A stretch of DNA of 64,000 nt from Paraburkholderia fungorum (GCF_900099835.1 NZ_FNKP01000002.1:620001-684000); one strand, 5' to 3'. Shown: positions 10,091 to 18,962, numbered from the stretch's first letter. Program-made: numbers and translations. The notes: generated from the letters alone by a model not told the origin.

Positions 10091-10795
10091 TTACTTTTTC
10101 GATCGACGGCCAACGCTCAATTGCCAGTAGCGCTCAGTGGCGAAGATATCGTCGTAATTGCCTGCGCCGAATGCCCGCAACTGGCTCGCGTACGCATTGA
10201 CCGCTTCGCGCTTGAGTTGCAGGCGACGCTGGACGTCGATCGTATGGCCCGCGCTCGGATGCGCGGGCGTTGCCACCACGCCGCGCTGCGCGAGGTCCGC
10301 GAGACGCGCCTGAACGACGCCGGGCGTGCGCCGGTGGATCGCCTCCTCGTAACCGAACCACGCCAGATGCGACAGCCGAGGCAGAATTTCGCAGCAGGCT
10401 TCGAAAACCCGCACGTGATCGTCGTGATACAGACCGAGCGGCATCAGCAGCGTGTTCGCGGTCGTGCGATAAATGGTTTCCTCCAGCGCGGCGGCCATCT
10501 TGCTGATCGATGGCGAGTCCGAATACTGGCTGTCGCGAAACGGCATGCGCAGCGGGATCGCGTCGAGTACCTCGAGCGCGCGGTTGTCCTCCAGCGTGCG
10601 CTCGTGGATCGCCTCGGAGGCACTCGCGAAGCCCGACTTTTCATCCCATTCCGTGTGCATTTCGTGCTCGGGCGGTGCGGCGAACACAGTGCAGACGGCC
10701 GTGTCCGGGTGAGCGGCGAGCAGGGCGCCGCAACTGAAGACGGCGTCGTCGAAATGGGGCGAGACGATGAAAAGGCGTGGGCTGGTTTCGCTCAT
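10091..10795 (-). CDS. PIG-L/LmbE-family deacetylase
   Basis: A 234-aa zinc-dependent deacetylase of the PIG-L family, which removes acetyl groups from GlcNAc-linked substrates such as glycolipids and mycothiol- or bacillithiol-type precursors. The N-terminal metal motif is SPHFDDAVFSCG (the usual PHxDD form) at about 12-23, and a further ligand region is YHDDHVRVFEACCE. It has no signal peptide. The substrate cannot be assigned. It is convergent with the phosphonate operon, so it is not co-transcribed with it; a link to phosphonoglycan maturation would be speculation. Confidence 0.85.
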   Translation of the reverse strand: MSETSPRLFIVSPHFDDAVFSCGALLAAHPDTAVCTVFAAPPEHEMHTEWDEKSGFASASEAIHERTLEDNRALEVLDAIPLRMPFRDSQYSDSPSISKMAAALEETIYRTTANTLLMPLGLYHDDHVRVFEACCEILPRLSHLAWFGYEEAIHRRTPGVVQARLADLAQRGVVATPAHPSAGHTIDVQRRLQLKREAVNAYASQLRAFGAGNYDDIFATERYWQLSVGRRSKK

Positions 10796-11095
10796 TGGAC
10801 CGGGGCGGTTGGGGTGTGCGGTTGCCTGGCTGCGTTTTGAAGCGTGGGCTGGTTTGGGTTTGTAGCGGCGCGCGCGAAAAACGCGGCGTCACATCAGCTT
10901 AGGCGGAATCGGGGCGGCTTGCGCAGCGGTTGTGGGGTCGCAAGGGGTGTGCCTGGGATGGGGGTATGGAGTCGCTCGCTATTTGCACCAACTCATCGCC
11001 TCCCGCAGAAGCTCACCATAAAACGCCCAGCGTTCCCGAATCGGCTCACCTTACCCAACCGAATGCGCACGCGCTCGCAGCCTCAACGAACCAGA
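10796..11095. other. Intergenic, about 300 bp
   Basis: Between the deacetylase start and the UdgX stop. It should hold the deacetylase promoter. No gene, repeat or clear hairpin was recognised. Confidence 0.4.
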
Positions 11096-12553
11096 CTACC
11101 CGCCCTCCGCCGCCAACACAGCCGCGCGCCGGAACGCCATCACAATCGCCTCGACGATGTCTTCCCGCAACCCGGCATCCGCCGTTCTCAGCGCGTAGGA
11201 CGGATGCCAGGTCGGCACGATCAGCCGCCCGTCATGAGCGATGGTCTGCCCCAAATATTCCGACAGGTTCACATGAAGCCCAGTGAGGGTTTTCAGCGCG
11301 GTCGCCCCAAGCGCGACGACCACACGCGGCGCGACCTGCGACAACTCCTGCGCCAGCCAGAACTGGCATGCCTCGACCTCGCGAGGCTCGGGTGCGCGAT
11401 GAACCCGCTGCTGACCGGCTTGCCGCCGAAGCTGTTGATCGGGCGCCTCCCACTTGTAATGTTTGACCGCATAGGTCAGATACAGCCGGTCGCGGTCGAG
11501 ACCGGCGCGCTCCAGCACGACGTCCAGCAGTTGTCCGGCCGCGCCCGTAAAGGGCTTGCCGTGCCGATTCTCGTGCTCACCGGGTTGTTCGCCGACCGCC
11601 ATGATCGTCGCGTGCGACGGCCCGACGCCCGCGACGGCCTGCTGCGCGTTGCGCCACAACGCGCAACGCCGGCAGGTGGCGAGCGGACCGTCCGGATCGC
11701 GGAATGGCGGCGTTATCGCGGAGTATTCGACCGGCGGAGGCGGCGGCACGGTGACGACAGCGCTTTGTGCACCGAGACGGCTGCGCGCGCGAGCCAGAGG
11801 CGCGGGCAGCGGCGGCCCGGCAGGCGGCATTCGCCAGTAGAGCAACGACACGGTCGCCGGGACGGTACCGGAGACGCTGGCACTGGCGTAATACGCGAGC
11901 CAGAGAGCCTCGGTGGGTTCGCTGGTGACTGCTTCGCCGCACATCGCGCTAGCTGACGGAGCCTGCGCGGTTGCGGCGGGTTCTTCTATTTCTACCAACG
12001 ATTGGCCGATACGCAGCAGCATGCCGTTCCAGAACACTGCGCCGCGTGGCGTGGCCAGCATCCACGTGGATTCGCCCATGGGTCCGGCGAATATATCTGC
12101 GGCCCGCTCCAGCAGATCGTGCTGCGGCTCCTGCCAGCCGACGAACTCCGGCGGTCCCATTGAAGGGTCGCGCCTGCGAAACCGCGTGAGACTTCGCAGC
12201 TTGTCGGTTTCCGGTTCGACAGCCTGGACGCGTTGCGCCAGCAGCGCGCCGTCGGGATCTTCCGGGCTGATGACGTGCCGTTCGCCATGTGCCCAGCGCC
12301 AGAGGACGCGATAGAGCAAGTGCCATCGATCCGGCGCCGGGAAACAGGCAGCGTCCTTTAGCCGGTTGAGCAGATCACGCGGTATTGCCGGAGGGTTTGG
12401 GGCCGCAGCCGCCGGCTGCCGGCTGTCTGAAAACGCTGAATTTTCTGTACCTTCGAGCCACTCGACCGACGCCGGTTCGACTCCTTGACGCAGCAGTTCG
12501 CGCGCCGCGTGGCGCCATGCGGCAAAGGACGGTTCGATCGAAATGCGTTTCAT
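11096..12553 (-). CDS. UdgX-type uracil-DNA glycosylase with N-terminal DUF4130 domain
   Basis: A 485-aa DNA-repair protein. The N-terminal half (about 10-200) is a DUF4130-type domain (contains SLTRFRRRDP, FVGWQEPQHDLLERAADIF and STWMLATPRGAVFWNG). The C-terminal half is a UDG of the UdgX branch: CRRCALWRNA with a CxxC pair, motif A GEQPGEHENRHGKPFTG, AVKHYKWE, the insert ending QQRVHRAP, and motif B HPSYALR. UdgX of mycobacteria binds uracil covalently through the His of a KRRIH loop; here the His is kept but the loop reads QQRVH. I start at 12553 (MKRISIEPSF), matching how this family begins, rather than at 12610, which abuts a LexA box. It lacks the radical-SAM partner often encoded beside such proteins. 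Confidence 0.87.
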   Translation of the reverse strand: MKRISIEPSFAAWRHAARELLRQGVEPASVEWLEGTENSAFSDSRQPAAAAPNPPAIPRDLLNRLKDAACFPAPDRWHLLYRVLWRWAHGERHVISPEDPDGALLAQRVQAVEPETDKLRSLTRFRRRDPSMGPPEFVGWQEPQHDLLERAADIFAGPMGESTWMLATPRGAVFWNGMLLRIGQSLVEIEEPAATAQAPSASAMCGEAVTSEPTEALWLAYYASASVSGTVPATVSLLYWRMPPAGPPLPAPLARARSRLGAQSAVVTVPPPPPVEYSAITPPFRDPDGPLATCRRCALWRNAQQAVAGVGPSHATIMAVGEQPGEHENRHGKPFTGAAGQLLDVVLERAGLDRDRLYLTYAVKHYKWEAPDQQLRRQAGQQRVHRAPEPREVEACQFWLAQELSQVAPRVVVALGATALKTLTGLHVNLSEYLGQTIAHDGRLIVPTWHPSYALRTADAGLREDIVEAIVMAFRRAAVLAAEGG

Positions 12554-12612
12554 GCGAACACGCGATGGCACGCGCGGTGAGAACACCACCACGCAAGGCA
12601 AAGCGGACAAAA

Positions 12613-12632
12613 TACTGTATGGATATACAGTA
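12613..12632 (-). promoter_or_regulatory. LexA (SOS) box upstream of udgX
   Basis: The 20-mer TACTGTATGGATATACAGTA matches the proteobacterial LexA operator CTGT-N8-ACAG with extended TA flanks on both sides; the outer 8 bp on each side are perfect inverted repeats. It lies 60 bp upstream of the chosen UdgX start and downstream of the stop codon of the preceding gene on the same strand, so the UdgX gene is its only sensible target. This predicts induction by DNA damage. Confidence 0.9.
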
Positions 12633-12665
12633 TGCGCCTAAAGCCGCATCGGAATCAACCCGCAG

Positions 12666-13253
12666 CTAAACGTTGCGCAGATCCTCGGGTGTATCCACGT
12701 CGCGCAGAATGCCCGGGTCGTCGACGTCCAGCCTCGTCACGAATTGCGACATCAGTAAGGATTTCGCGCCGGTGTCTCCGTCTAGCGTGAGGAGGGCATC
12801 GCGGTGCTCGATGCCGAAGCCGACCGGATGACCCCGCTGTCCCAGATAGAACGGCGCGGCGAGCGACGCGCCGTCGTCGAGCGCGCGGGCCACGGTTTCA
12901 ATGGTGGTGGTGGCGATGCGCGGCATGTCCGCCAGTGCGACGATCCAGCCGTCGGCGTCGTCGCTGGCCTCGATCCCGGCCGCGAGGCTCGCGCCCATGC
13001 CGCGTCCGGCGTCGTGCGCAAACACCACGTCGCAACCGGCGTCGTTCAACAGCCGCGCGAGGGCGTCGGAACCGGGCCGCACCACAGCTAGCACGCGCGT
13101 CACGACCCGCAGCAAACGGTGCGCGGATTCATGCGCGACCGGCGTGCCATCGGGCATACGTGCAAGCAGCTTGTTATGCAGACCTTCCGGATCGAAGCGC
13201 GATCCGAAGCCGGCGGCGAGCAACACGCCAGTGGCGAGCGAAGCGTAGGCCAT
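12666..13253 (-). CDS. MocA-like molybdenum cofactor nucleotidyltransferase
   Basis: A 195-aa MobA/MocA-family NTP transferase. It has the N-terminal nucleotide-binding signature LLAAGFGSRF, then HNKLLARMPDG, the DAGRGMGASLAAGI block, ALADMPRI (metal-binding Asp) and GQRGHPVGF, the pattern of cytidylyltransferases that turn molybdopterin into its cytosine dinucleotide form. It lies downstream of paoABC on the same strand after about 220 bp. Since PaoC-type enzymes use the MCD form of the cofactor, it is probably a dedicated maturation enzyme; that link is inferred from position. Confidence 0.87.
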   Translation of the reverse strand: MAYASLATGVLLAAGFGSRFDPEGLHNKLLARMPDGTPVAHESAHRLLRVVTRVLAVVRPGSDALARLLNDAGCDVVFAHDAGRGMGASLAAGIEASDDADGWIVALADMPRIATTTIETVARALDDGASLAAPFYLGQRGHPVGFGIEHRDALLTLDGDTGAKSLLMSQFVTRLDVDDPGILRDVDTPEDLRNV

Positions 13254-13358
13254 GGGCGGGCACCGGTAGAGAGAGTGACGTCGATTGTGCGATGCAACGC
13301 GGTCACAGGCAAGCGCGAATAAAGTCTTATCGCGGCTGCTTTGAGTGCGTTTTCAGGC

Positions 13359-13409
13359 AAAAGGATTTCGCCGCGCAATGCGTTACGTCGCGTCGGCGAA
13401 AATCCTTTT
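13359..13409. terminator. Long imperfect hairpin between paoC and mocA-like gene
   Basis: Arms AAAAGGATTTCGCCG (13359-13373) and CGGCGAAAATCCTTTT (13394-13409) pair over about 15 bp with one bulged base, closing a 20-nt loop. The T-rich arm ends act on either strand. It could end the paoABC transcript (minus strand) or be a processing hairpin; there is no long T run beyond the stem. Confidence 0.45.
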
Positions 13410-13470
13410 CACTGTGAAACGAACGACAGGGCGCGGAGCGCGTGAATGTGTGTCGGGCGTATCGAGACCA

Positions 13471-15684
13471 CTACACCCGCATCACCTTGTCGAGCGTAAC
13501 CGGCAGATCCCGCACCCTCACGCCGGTCGCGTGATACACCGCATTCGCGATCGCCGCCGACACCCCGGTAATCCCGATCTCGCCGATTCCCCGTACGCCA
13601 AGCGAGTTGATATACGGATCGGGCCGGTCGATAAACGTGATGTCCAGCGAGCCGATATCGGCATTCACCGGCACGTGATATTCCGCGAGATTCGCGTTGG
13701 TGAAGCGCCCATACCGCGTATCCACCGTGGTCTCTTCCTGCAGCGCCGCGCCGATGCCCCACACGATCCCGCCCATCAACTGACTGCGCGCCGTTTTCAG
13801 ATTGAGCACGCGCCCCACGTCATACACGCCCACTACGCGCGGCACGCGTATCGTCCCGAGATCGGCGTCGACATGCACCTCGACGAACACCGCGCCGAAC
13901 GAGTGAAACGAGTACTTCTGCTTTTCGTCGCCGGGCTTGACCGTGGAGTTCGCCTCGATCGGCTTGCCGCCCGAGCGCGCAATGATCGCCGCTGCCGGAT
14001 CGCGCTTCGCGGGTTGCGAGCGGCTCGTGACCCAGCCGTTTTCCACGGTGATGTCGTCGAGCGCAATGCCGTATACGGGCGACGCCTGATCCGCGAGCGC
14101 CAGTGCGATCAACTGGCTGCGCGCCTGGCTCGCCGCGTCGCGCACGGCCGGCGAGACGCTCGCCGCCGATTGCGATCCGCCCGACACCGGCGCGCGCGGC
14201 AAGGTGGAATCGCCGAGCGCGAAGTGGATGTTTTCGGGCGCGAAGCCGAGCGCATCGGCGGCGACCTGGGTCATCACCGTGTACGTGCCGGTGCCGATGT
14301 CCTGCGTGCCCGAGGCCACCATCGCGGTGCCGTCCGGCAAGATCCGCGCGACCGCCGCGGCTTCGCTGCGATTGGCCGGATAGGTCGCGGTCGCCATGCC
14401 GAGCCCGATCAGCGTGTTGCCTTCGCGCATCGAACGCGGCGTGCTGGTGCGCCGCGACCAGCCGAATTTCTGCGCGCCGATCTGATAGCACTCATGCAGC
14501 GATTTGCCCGAAAACGGCTTGTTTTCCTGCGGATCGGCATCCGCATAATTTTTGATGCGCAGCGCGAGCGGGTCCATGTTCAGCGCGACGGCGAGTTCGT
14601 CCATCGCCGATTCCAGCGCGAACGAGCCGGTGGTTTCGCCGGGGGCGCGCATGAAGGTCGGCGTGCCGAGATTGAGCGGCACGATGCGATGCGTGGTCAC
14701 CTGATTGGGCACGGCATACAGCATGCGCGTGACCATGCAGCAGGTCTCCGTCCAGTCCTCGATGACCGATGTATTGGAAACGCTGTCGTGACGCATCGCG
14801 GTCAGCGTGCCGTCGTGCCGCGCGGCGAGCGCGAAATGCTGCTCGGTGCGCGGCCGCGCGCCGACCGGGCCGAACATCTGCGGCCGTTCGAGCACGAGCC
14901 GCACCGGTCGTCCGGTTTGTTTCGACGCCATCGCGCACAACGACACGTGCGACCACGACGAGCCTTTGCAACCAAATCCGCCGCCGACGAACGGCGAAAT
15001 CACGCGCACGTCGCCGGGCGAAACGCCGAGCGTTTTCGCGACCGCCAGCGCCGCGCTGCTGACGCCCTGGGTCGAATCGTAGAGCGTGAGTTGCGGGCCG
15101 TCCCAGATCGCCATCGTCGCGTGCGGCTCCATCGGGTTGTGATGTTCGATCGGCGTCGTGTAGGTGGCATCGACGTGCACCGGGCCGCTTTGCATGCCGT
15201 CTTCGAAGCTGCCGCGCTGCGTGTCGGTCTGACGTCCTTGCGGTTTGACGGGCGCGTGCGCGTTCGGCTTTGCCAGCGCGAAATCGACCGTTGCGGCACT
15301 CTGCTGATAGACGATCTGCAGCTGGCGCGCGGCGTCGGTTGCATGTTCGAGCGTGTCGGCGACGACCACCGCGACCGGCTCGTTGCTGTAGTGCACCTGG
15401 TTGTCCTGCAACAGCGACAGACGGCGACCGGCGGGCGGCGCGAGCGGCGGCTTGCCGCCGTTCGGCAGTCGCGGCGCGTTCTGGTAGGTCATCACGAGCA
15501 GCACGCCGGGGACGGCCTGTGCGCGGCTCGCGTCGATCGACGCAATCGTGCCGCTGGCAATCGTGCTCGTGACGAGCACCCCATGCGCGAGCCGCGCTTC
15601 GGGAAATTCGGCGGCGTAACGCGCTTCGCCGATCACTTTGAGCAGACCGTCGATACGGTCGACTGGTTGACCGATGAGATTCAT
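13471..15684 (-). CDS. paoC: Aldehyde oxidoreductase molybdenum subunit PaoC
   Basis: A 737-aa large subunit of a xanthine-oxidase-family enzyme, binding the molybdenum cofactor. It begins MNLIGQPVDRIDGLLKVIGEARYAAEF, contains the FVGGGFGCKG cofactor loop, and carries the catalytic Glu near the C-terminus in RGIGEIGITGVSAAIANAV. The start at 15684 overlaps the stop of paoB (ATGA). Together with PaoA and PaoB it should form the periplasmic ABC trimer that oxidises aromatic and other aldehydes to acids. It has no signal of its own, as expected if carried out with the Tat-tagged PaoA. Confidence 0.93.
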   Translation of the reverse strand: MNLIGQPVDRIDGLLKVIGEARYAAEFPEARLAHGVLVTSTIASGTIASIDASRAQAVPGVLLVMTYQNAPRLPNGGKPPLAPPAGRRLSLLQDNQVHYSNEPVAVVVADTLEHATDAARQLQIVYQQSAATVDFALAKPNAHAPVKPQGRQTDTQRGSFEDGMQSGPVHVDATYTTPIEHHNPMEPHATMAIWDGPQLTLYDSTQGVSSAALAVAKTLGVSPGDVRVISPFVGGGFGCKGSSWSHVSLCAMASKQTGRPVRLVLERPQMFGPVGARPRTEQHFALAARHDGTLTAMRHDSVSNTSVIEDWTETCCMVTRMLYAVPNQVTTHRIVPLNLGTPTFMRAPGETTGSFALESAMDELAVALNMDPLALRIKNYADADPQENKPFSGKSLHECYQIGAQKFGWSRRTSTPRSMREGNTLIGLGMATATYPANRSEAAAVARILPDGTAMVASGTQDIGTGTYTVMTQVAADALGFAPENIHFALGDSTLPRAPVSGGSQSAASVSPAVRDAASQARSQLIALALADQASPVYGIALDDITVENGWVTSRSQPAKRDPAAAIIARSGGKPIEANSTVKPGDEKQKYSFHSFGAVFVEVHVDADLGTIRVPRVVGVYDVGRVLNLKTARSQLMGGIVWGIGAALQEETTVDTRYGRFTNANLAEYHVPVNADIGSLDITFIDRPDPYINSLGVRGIGEIGITGVSAAIANAVYHATGVRVRDLPVTLDKVMRV

Positions 15685-16682
15685 GCGACACCTCCCGTGC
15701 GGCCGGCGGCCTGATTGACCGCGCGTACGATCGCGCGCTGCGCGAGCTGCACCTTGAAGCGGTTGTCGTGCTGCGGTTGCGCGTTGCTCAGCGCGGCGGC
15801 GGCGGCGTTTTTCAGCGTGGTTTGCGTGAGCGGCTGACCGTTGAGCATCTGTTCCGCCGCGCTCGCGCGCCACGGTTTGTGCGCGACGCCGCCCAACGCG
15901 ATGCGCGCGGTGCGTACGCGATCGCCGTCCATCTGCAACGCAGCCGCGACCGACACCAGTGCGAATGCGTAACTGGCGCGGTCACGCACTTTCAGATAGT
16001 GCGAGTTCGCGCTGAACAGCGGCGGCGGAAGATCGACGGCAGTGATCAGTTCGCCGGGCCGCAACGTGGTGTCGACATCGGGCCGGTCGGCGGGCAGGCG
16101 GTGAAAGTCGGCGAATGCAATAGTCCGCTCGCCAGTGGGTCCGTTCACGCGGACGAGCGCGTCGAGCGCGGCTAGCGCCACGCTCATATCCGACGGATTC
16201 ACCGCGATGCATTGCGGACTCGCGCCGAGAATCGCATGCGTGCGATTGTGGCCGCCGAGGGCCGCGCAACCGCTGCCGGGCACGCGCTTGTTGCACTGCG
16301 TGAAAGCGGTGTCGTAAAAGTAGCCGCAGCGCGTACGTTGCAGCAGATTGCCGCCCACGGTCGCCATATTGCGCAATTGCGACGATGCGCCCGCGAGCAA
16401 CGCCTGCGACAACAGCGGATATTGCTCGCGTACCAATGCATGATTCGCAGCGTCGCTGTTACGCACCAGCGCGCCGATGCGGATGCCGCCGTCGGGCAGC
16501 GTGGAGACCGTATCGAGTCCGCTGATATGCGTGATGTCGATGAGCCGCATGGGTCGCTCGACGCCGCCTTTCATCAGATCGAGCAGGTTCGTGCCGCCGC
16601 CGATAAACACCGCGCCCGGCTGCTGCGCCGCCCGCACTGCGCTGGCGATATCGCCGGCGCGTTCGTAAGAGATCGCATCCAT
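15681..16682 (-). CDS. paoB: Aldehyde oxidoreductase FAD subunit PaoB
   Basis: A 333-aa FAD-binding subunit passing electrons from the iron-sulfur subunit to its acceptor. FAD-binding motifs are VFIGGGTNLLDLMKGG near residue 25 and MATVGGNLLQRTRCGYFYD. The segment RCGYFYDTAFTQCNKRVPGSGCAALGG holds the Cys set that gives PaoB-type proteins an extra 4Fe-4S cluster, absent from most xanthine-oxidase FAD subunits. Start chosen at 16682 (MDAISYERAGD), 14 bp before the paoA stop is reached on the other side; genes are tightly packed. Confidence 0.93.
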   Translation of the reverse strand: MDAISYERAGDIASAVRAAQQPGAVFIGGGTNLLDLMKGGVERPMRLIDITHISGLDTVSTLPDGGIRIGALVRNSDAANHALVREQYPLLSQALLAGASSQLRNMATVGGNLLQRTRCGYFYDTAFTQCNKRVPGSGCAALGGHNRTHAILGASPQCIAVNPSDMSVALAALDALVRVNGPTGERTIAFADFHRLPADRPDVDTTLRPGELITAVDLPPPLFSANSHYLKVRDRASYAFALVSVAAALQMDGDRVRTARIALGGVAHKPWRASAAEQMLNGQPLTQTTLKNAAAAALSNAQPQHDNRFKVQLAQRAIVRAVNQAAGRTGGVA

Positions 16683-16695
16683 GCTGGTCGCTCCG

Positions 16696-17454
16696 TCAGG
16701 CGTTACGGTGATGGTCGAATGTGACGGCCGCGCCGCTGCTCTCGCTGCTGCCGTCGTGCACCGCGCGCACGGCGGCGACGATGTTCGCATAGGCGCCGCA
16801 GCGGCAGATGTTGCCGCTCATCCGCTCGCGGATTTCTTCGTCGGAAAGTTGGGGCGGGCGATGGCGTACGTCGGCGGTTACCGTGCTTGCCGTGCCGTTG
16901 CGAAATTCGTTCAGAAGGGCGGTCGCGGAACACAACTGCCCGGGCGTACAGTAGCCGCACTGGAACGCATCGTGTTCGATAAACGCGCGTTGCATCGGGC
17001 TCAGCGTGTTATTCGCGGCGAGCCCTTCGACTGTGGTGAGGTTCTCGCCTTCGTGCATCACCGCGAGCGTCAGACACGAGTTGATGCGGCGGCCATCGGC
17101 GAGCACCGTGCATGCGCCGCATTGTCCGCGGTCGCAGCCTTTTTTCGTGCCCATTAACCCCGCATATTCCCGCAGTGCGTCGAGCAGCGTGACGCGCGGT
17201 TCGAGTTGCAGCGTATGAGCGCGACCGTTGATAGTCAGCGTGACAGGGCGCGGCGGTACTACGGGATTAGTTTGCGCGGGCGGTGCCTGGGTCGGCGCTT
17301 GCGTTTGCGCTCGCAGATGCGGAGCCGCGCCAACGGTTGCCGCAGCGGCAGCGGACTGAAGAAAGCGGCGGCGTGAGAGTTGTGATGGTTGCGCGGGTTG
17401 TTGAGGCGTGTCGGCTGTGTCGCCGGAATCCTGACATTCGTTATGCTTGGACAT
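16696..17454 (-). CDS. paoA: Aldehyde oxidoreductase 2Fe-2S subunit PaoA, Tat signal
   Basis: A 252-aa small subunit with two 2Fe-2S clusters. A Tat signal (SRRRFLQSAAAAATVGAAPHLRAQ, about 27-50) sends the folded complex to the periplasm, followed by a Pro/Gln-rich linker. Cluster ligands are GCDRGQCGACTVLADGRRINSC for the plant-type ferredoxin centre, and CGYCTPGQLC with GNICRCG for the helical centre. I start at the ATG 17454 (MSKHNECQD), since a longer frame adds residues unlike the family. First gene of the paoABC operon; its promoter should lie in 17455-17700. Confidence 0.93.
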   Translation of the reverse strand: MSKHNECQDSGDTADTPQQPAQPSQLSRRRFLQSAAAAATVGAAPHLRAQTQAPTQAPPAQTNPVVPPRPVTLTINGRAHTLQLEPRVTLLDALREYAGLMGTKKGCDRGQCGACTVLADGRRINSCLTLAVMHEGENLTTVEGLAANNTLSPMQRAFIEHDAFQCGYCTPGQLCSATALLNEFRNGTASTVTADVRHRPPQLSDEEIRERMSGNICRCGAYANIVAAVRAVHDGSSESSGAAVTFDHHRNA

Positions 17455-17734
17455 GACGTTCTGTTGACTCCACTGAAAGGTCAATGCAGGCTGGCGATGC
17501 GTCGATATCCGAAGCGTCGCGTTCAAATGACTTCGGTTAGATTTCGGGACTTCCACTGTGACATAAGTAGCAAATTCAGTGCCGTTGCAGAAACAACGTT
17601 TTTAGAAACACCGTATTTTGCAAATGAGGGGGAAAGCGGGGTTGACTAGCGTGCGTACGGCTTTATCACCTCATATTTTTCAGGTACGGACAATGCTGTT
17701 GCTATCCGGATGAAGCCCGTTAAAAGGAGCGTTC

Positions 17735-17959
17735 ATGCAGTTCGACTACAGGCATTTTCATATCGATTGCCGCGCCCGTCACGCGGACGAAGGCGTCTAT
17801 TACGCGAGAGCGAAAATCACCCGGGTGCCGCAAAAGAACGAGCGCTTCCAGTCGCATGATTCGGGTGATATCGATTCCTTCCCGAACGAAGCCGATGCCA
17901 TTTCATGCGCGCGATCCTGGGCGATGGAGTGGTGCGACATGGCGATAGCGGCGAAATAA
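17735..17959 (+). CDS. Small conserved-looking protein, unknown function
   Basis: A 74-aa frame beginning MQFDYRHFHIDCRARH, with a good AAAGGAG ribosome binding site 6 nt upstream. It is rich in His, Asp and aromatic residues, has no membrane segment, and is probably cytosolic. The central part (YYARAKITRVPQKNERFQSHDSGDIDSFPNEADAISCARSWAMEWCD) has the even polar/aromatic pattern of a real small folded domain. The xthA start follows 35 bp later, so they may be co-transcribed. No family name is assigned. Confidence 0.65.
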   Translation: MQFDYRHFHIDCRARHADEGVYYARAKITRVPQKNERFQSHDSGDIDSFPNEADAISCARSWAMEWCDMAIAAK

Positions 17960-17994
17960 GCAGCGAAGCAAGCCGCTCTCAACGAGGACAGATC

Positions 17995-18930
17995 GTGGCG
18001 AAACTGCGGATCGCGACTTTCAATATCAACGGTATCCGTTCGCGGTTGCCTGCGCTGCTGCAATGGCTCGAGCGCGAGGCACCGGACATTGTGTGCCTGC
18101 AGGAACTCAAAGCCGTGGACAGCGCCTTTCCCGCCGATCAATTGCGCGCTGCGGGCTACGGCGCTGTCTGGCAAGGGCAAAGCGCATGGAACGGCGTGGC
18201 GATTCTGTCGAAGGGAGACGCGCCGGTAGAAAGCCGCCGCGGCTTGCCCGGCTTCGAAGAAGACACGCATAGCCGTTATCTCGAAGCCGCGGTTGGCGGC
18301 GTGCTGATTGCGTGTCTCTATCTTCCGAATGGCAATCCGCAACCCGGTCCCAAGTTCGATTACAAACTCGCGTGGTTCGATCATTTCATCGCGCATGCGG
18401 CGAAGCTTTTCAGAAGCGGACACCCTGTGGTGCTGGCGGGCGATTTCAACGTTGTGCCCACTGACGAAGACATCTATAACCCGCGCTCATGGTTGAAGGA
18501 TGCGCTGCTACAACCCGAAAGCCGCGAGCGTTATCGCAAGCTGCTCGCGCAAGGTTGGACCGACGCGCTGCGCACGCATTTCGGCGACGAACGTGTCTAT
18601 ACCTTCTGGGATTATTTCCGCCGCCACTGGGATACGAACTCGGGCTTGCGCATCGATCATCTTTTGCTGAGCGCCGACCTTGCGCCGCGTTTGAGCGATG
18701 CGGGCGTCGACCGGTGGGTACGTGGCGAACCGCATGCAAGCGATCACGCGCCAACGTGGATCGAGCTGGATATGAAGCCGAAAAGGGCCCCGCAGAAGAG
18801 CACGAAGACGAAAAAGGAAACTGGCCAAGAACCTGCTGCAAAAGCAGTTCAAAAGATGCCAGCACAAAAGCGGGTACGCAAAAAAAGCGTACCCGTTGGG
18901 AAATCAGCTCGGGCGACCGCTAGCAAATAG
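17995..18930 (+). CDS. xthA: Exodeoxyribonuclease III (AP endonuclease) with basic C-terminal tail
   Basis: A 311-aa class II AP endonuclease/3'-5' exonuclease for base-excision repair. Motifs in order: ATFNINGIRSRL (metal-binding Asn), CLQELKA (metal-ligand Glu), WNGVAILSK, LAGDFNVVP (catalytic Asp/Asn), GLRIDHLL and SDHAPTW (catalytic Asp-His). I choose the GTG at 17995, which has GAGGA just upstream and gives the family's usual N-terminus. The last about 50 residues, after the SDHAPTWIELD core end, form a Lys/Arg/Ala/Thr-rich tail not present in the roughly 260-aa standard enzyme. It may add non-specific DNA binding. Confidence 0.92.
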   Translation: MAKLRIATFNINGIRSRLPALLQWLEREAPDIVCLQELKAVDSAFPADQLRAAGYGAVWQGQSAWNGVAILSKGDAPVESRRGLPGFEEDTHSRYLEAAVGGVLIACLYLPNGNPQPGPKFDYKLAWFDHFIAHAAKLFRSGHPVVLAGDFNVVPTDEDIYNPRSWLKDALLQPESRERYRKLLAQGWTDALRTHFGDERVYTFWDYFRRHWDTNSGLRIDHLLLSADLAPRLSDAGVDRWVRGEPHASDHAPTWIELDMKPKRAPQKSTKTKKETGQEPAAKAVQKMPAQKRVRKKSVPVGKSARATASK

Positions 18931-18962
18931 CAATTCGCCCGCCATTCAGGGCTTCAAAAAAA

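Noticed and set aside
10091..10795. PIG-L deacetylase as a fourth gene of the phosphonate operon
   Set aside because: It is on the opposite strand and separated by about 530 bp and another small gene; joint function is possible but unsupported.
13345..15714. A 789-codon frame antisense to paoC
   Set aside because: Composition is dominated by Arg, His and Ala, and it is fully covered by a well-conserved sense gene.
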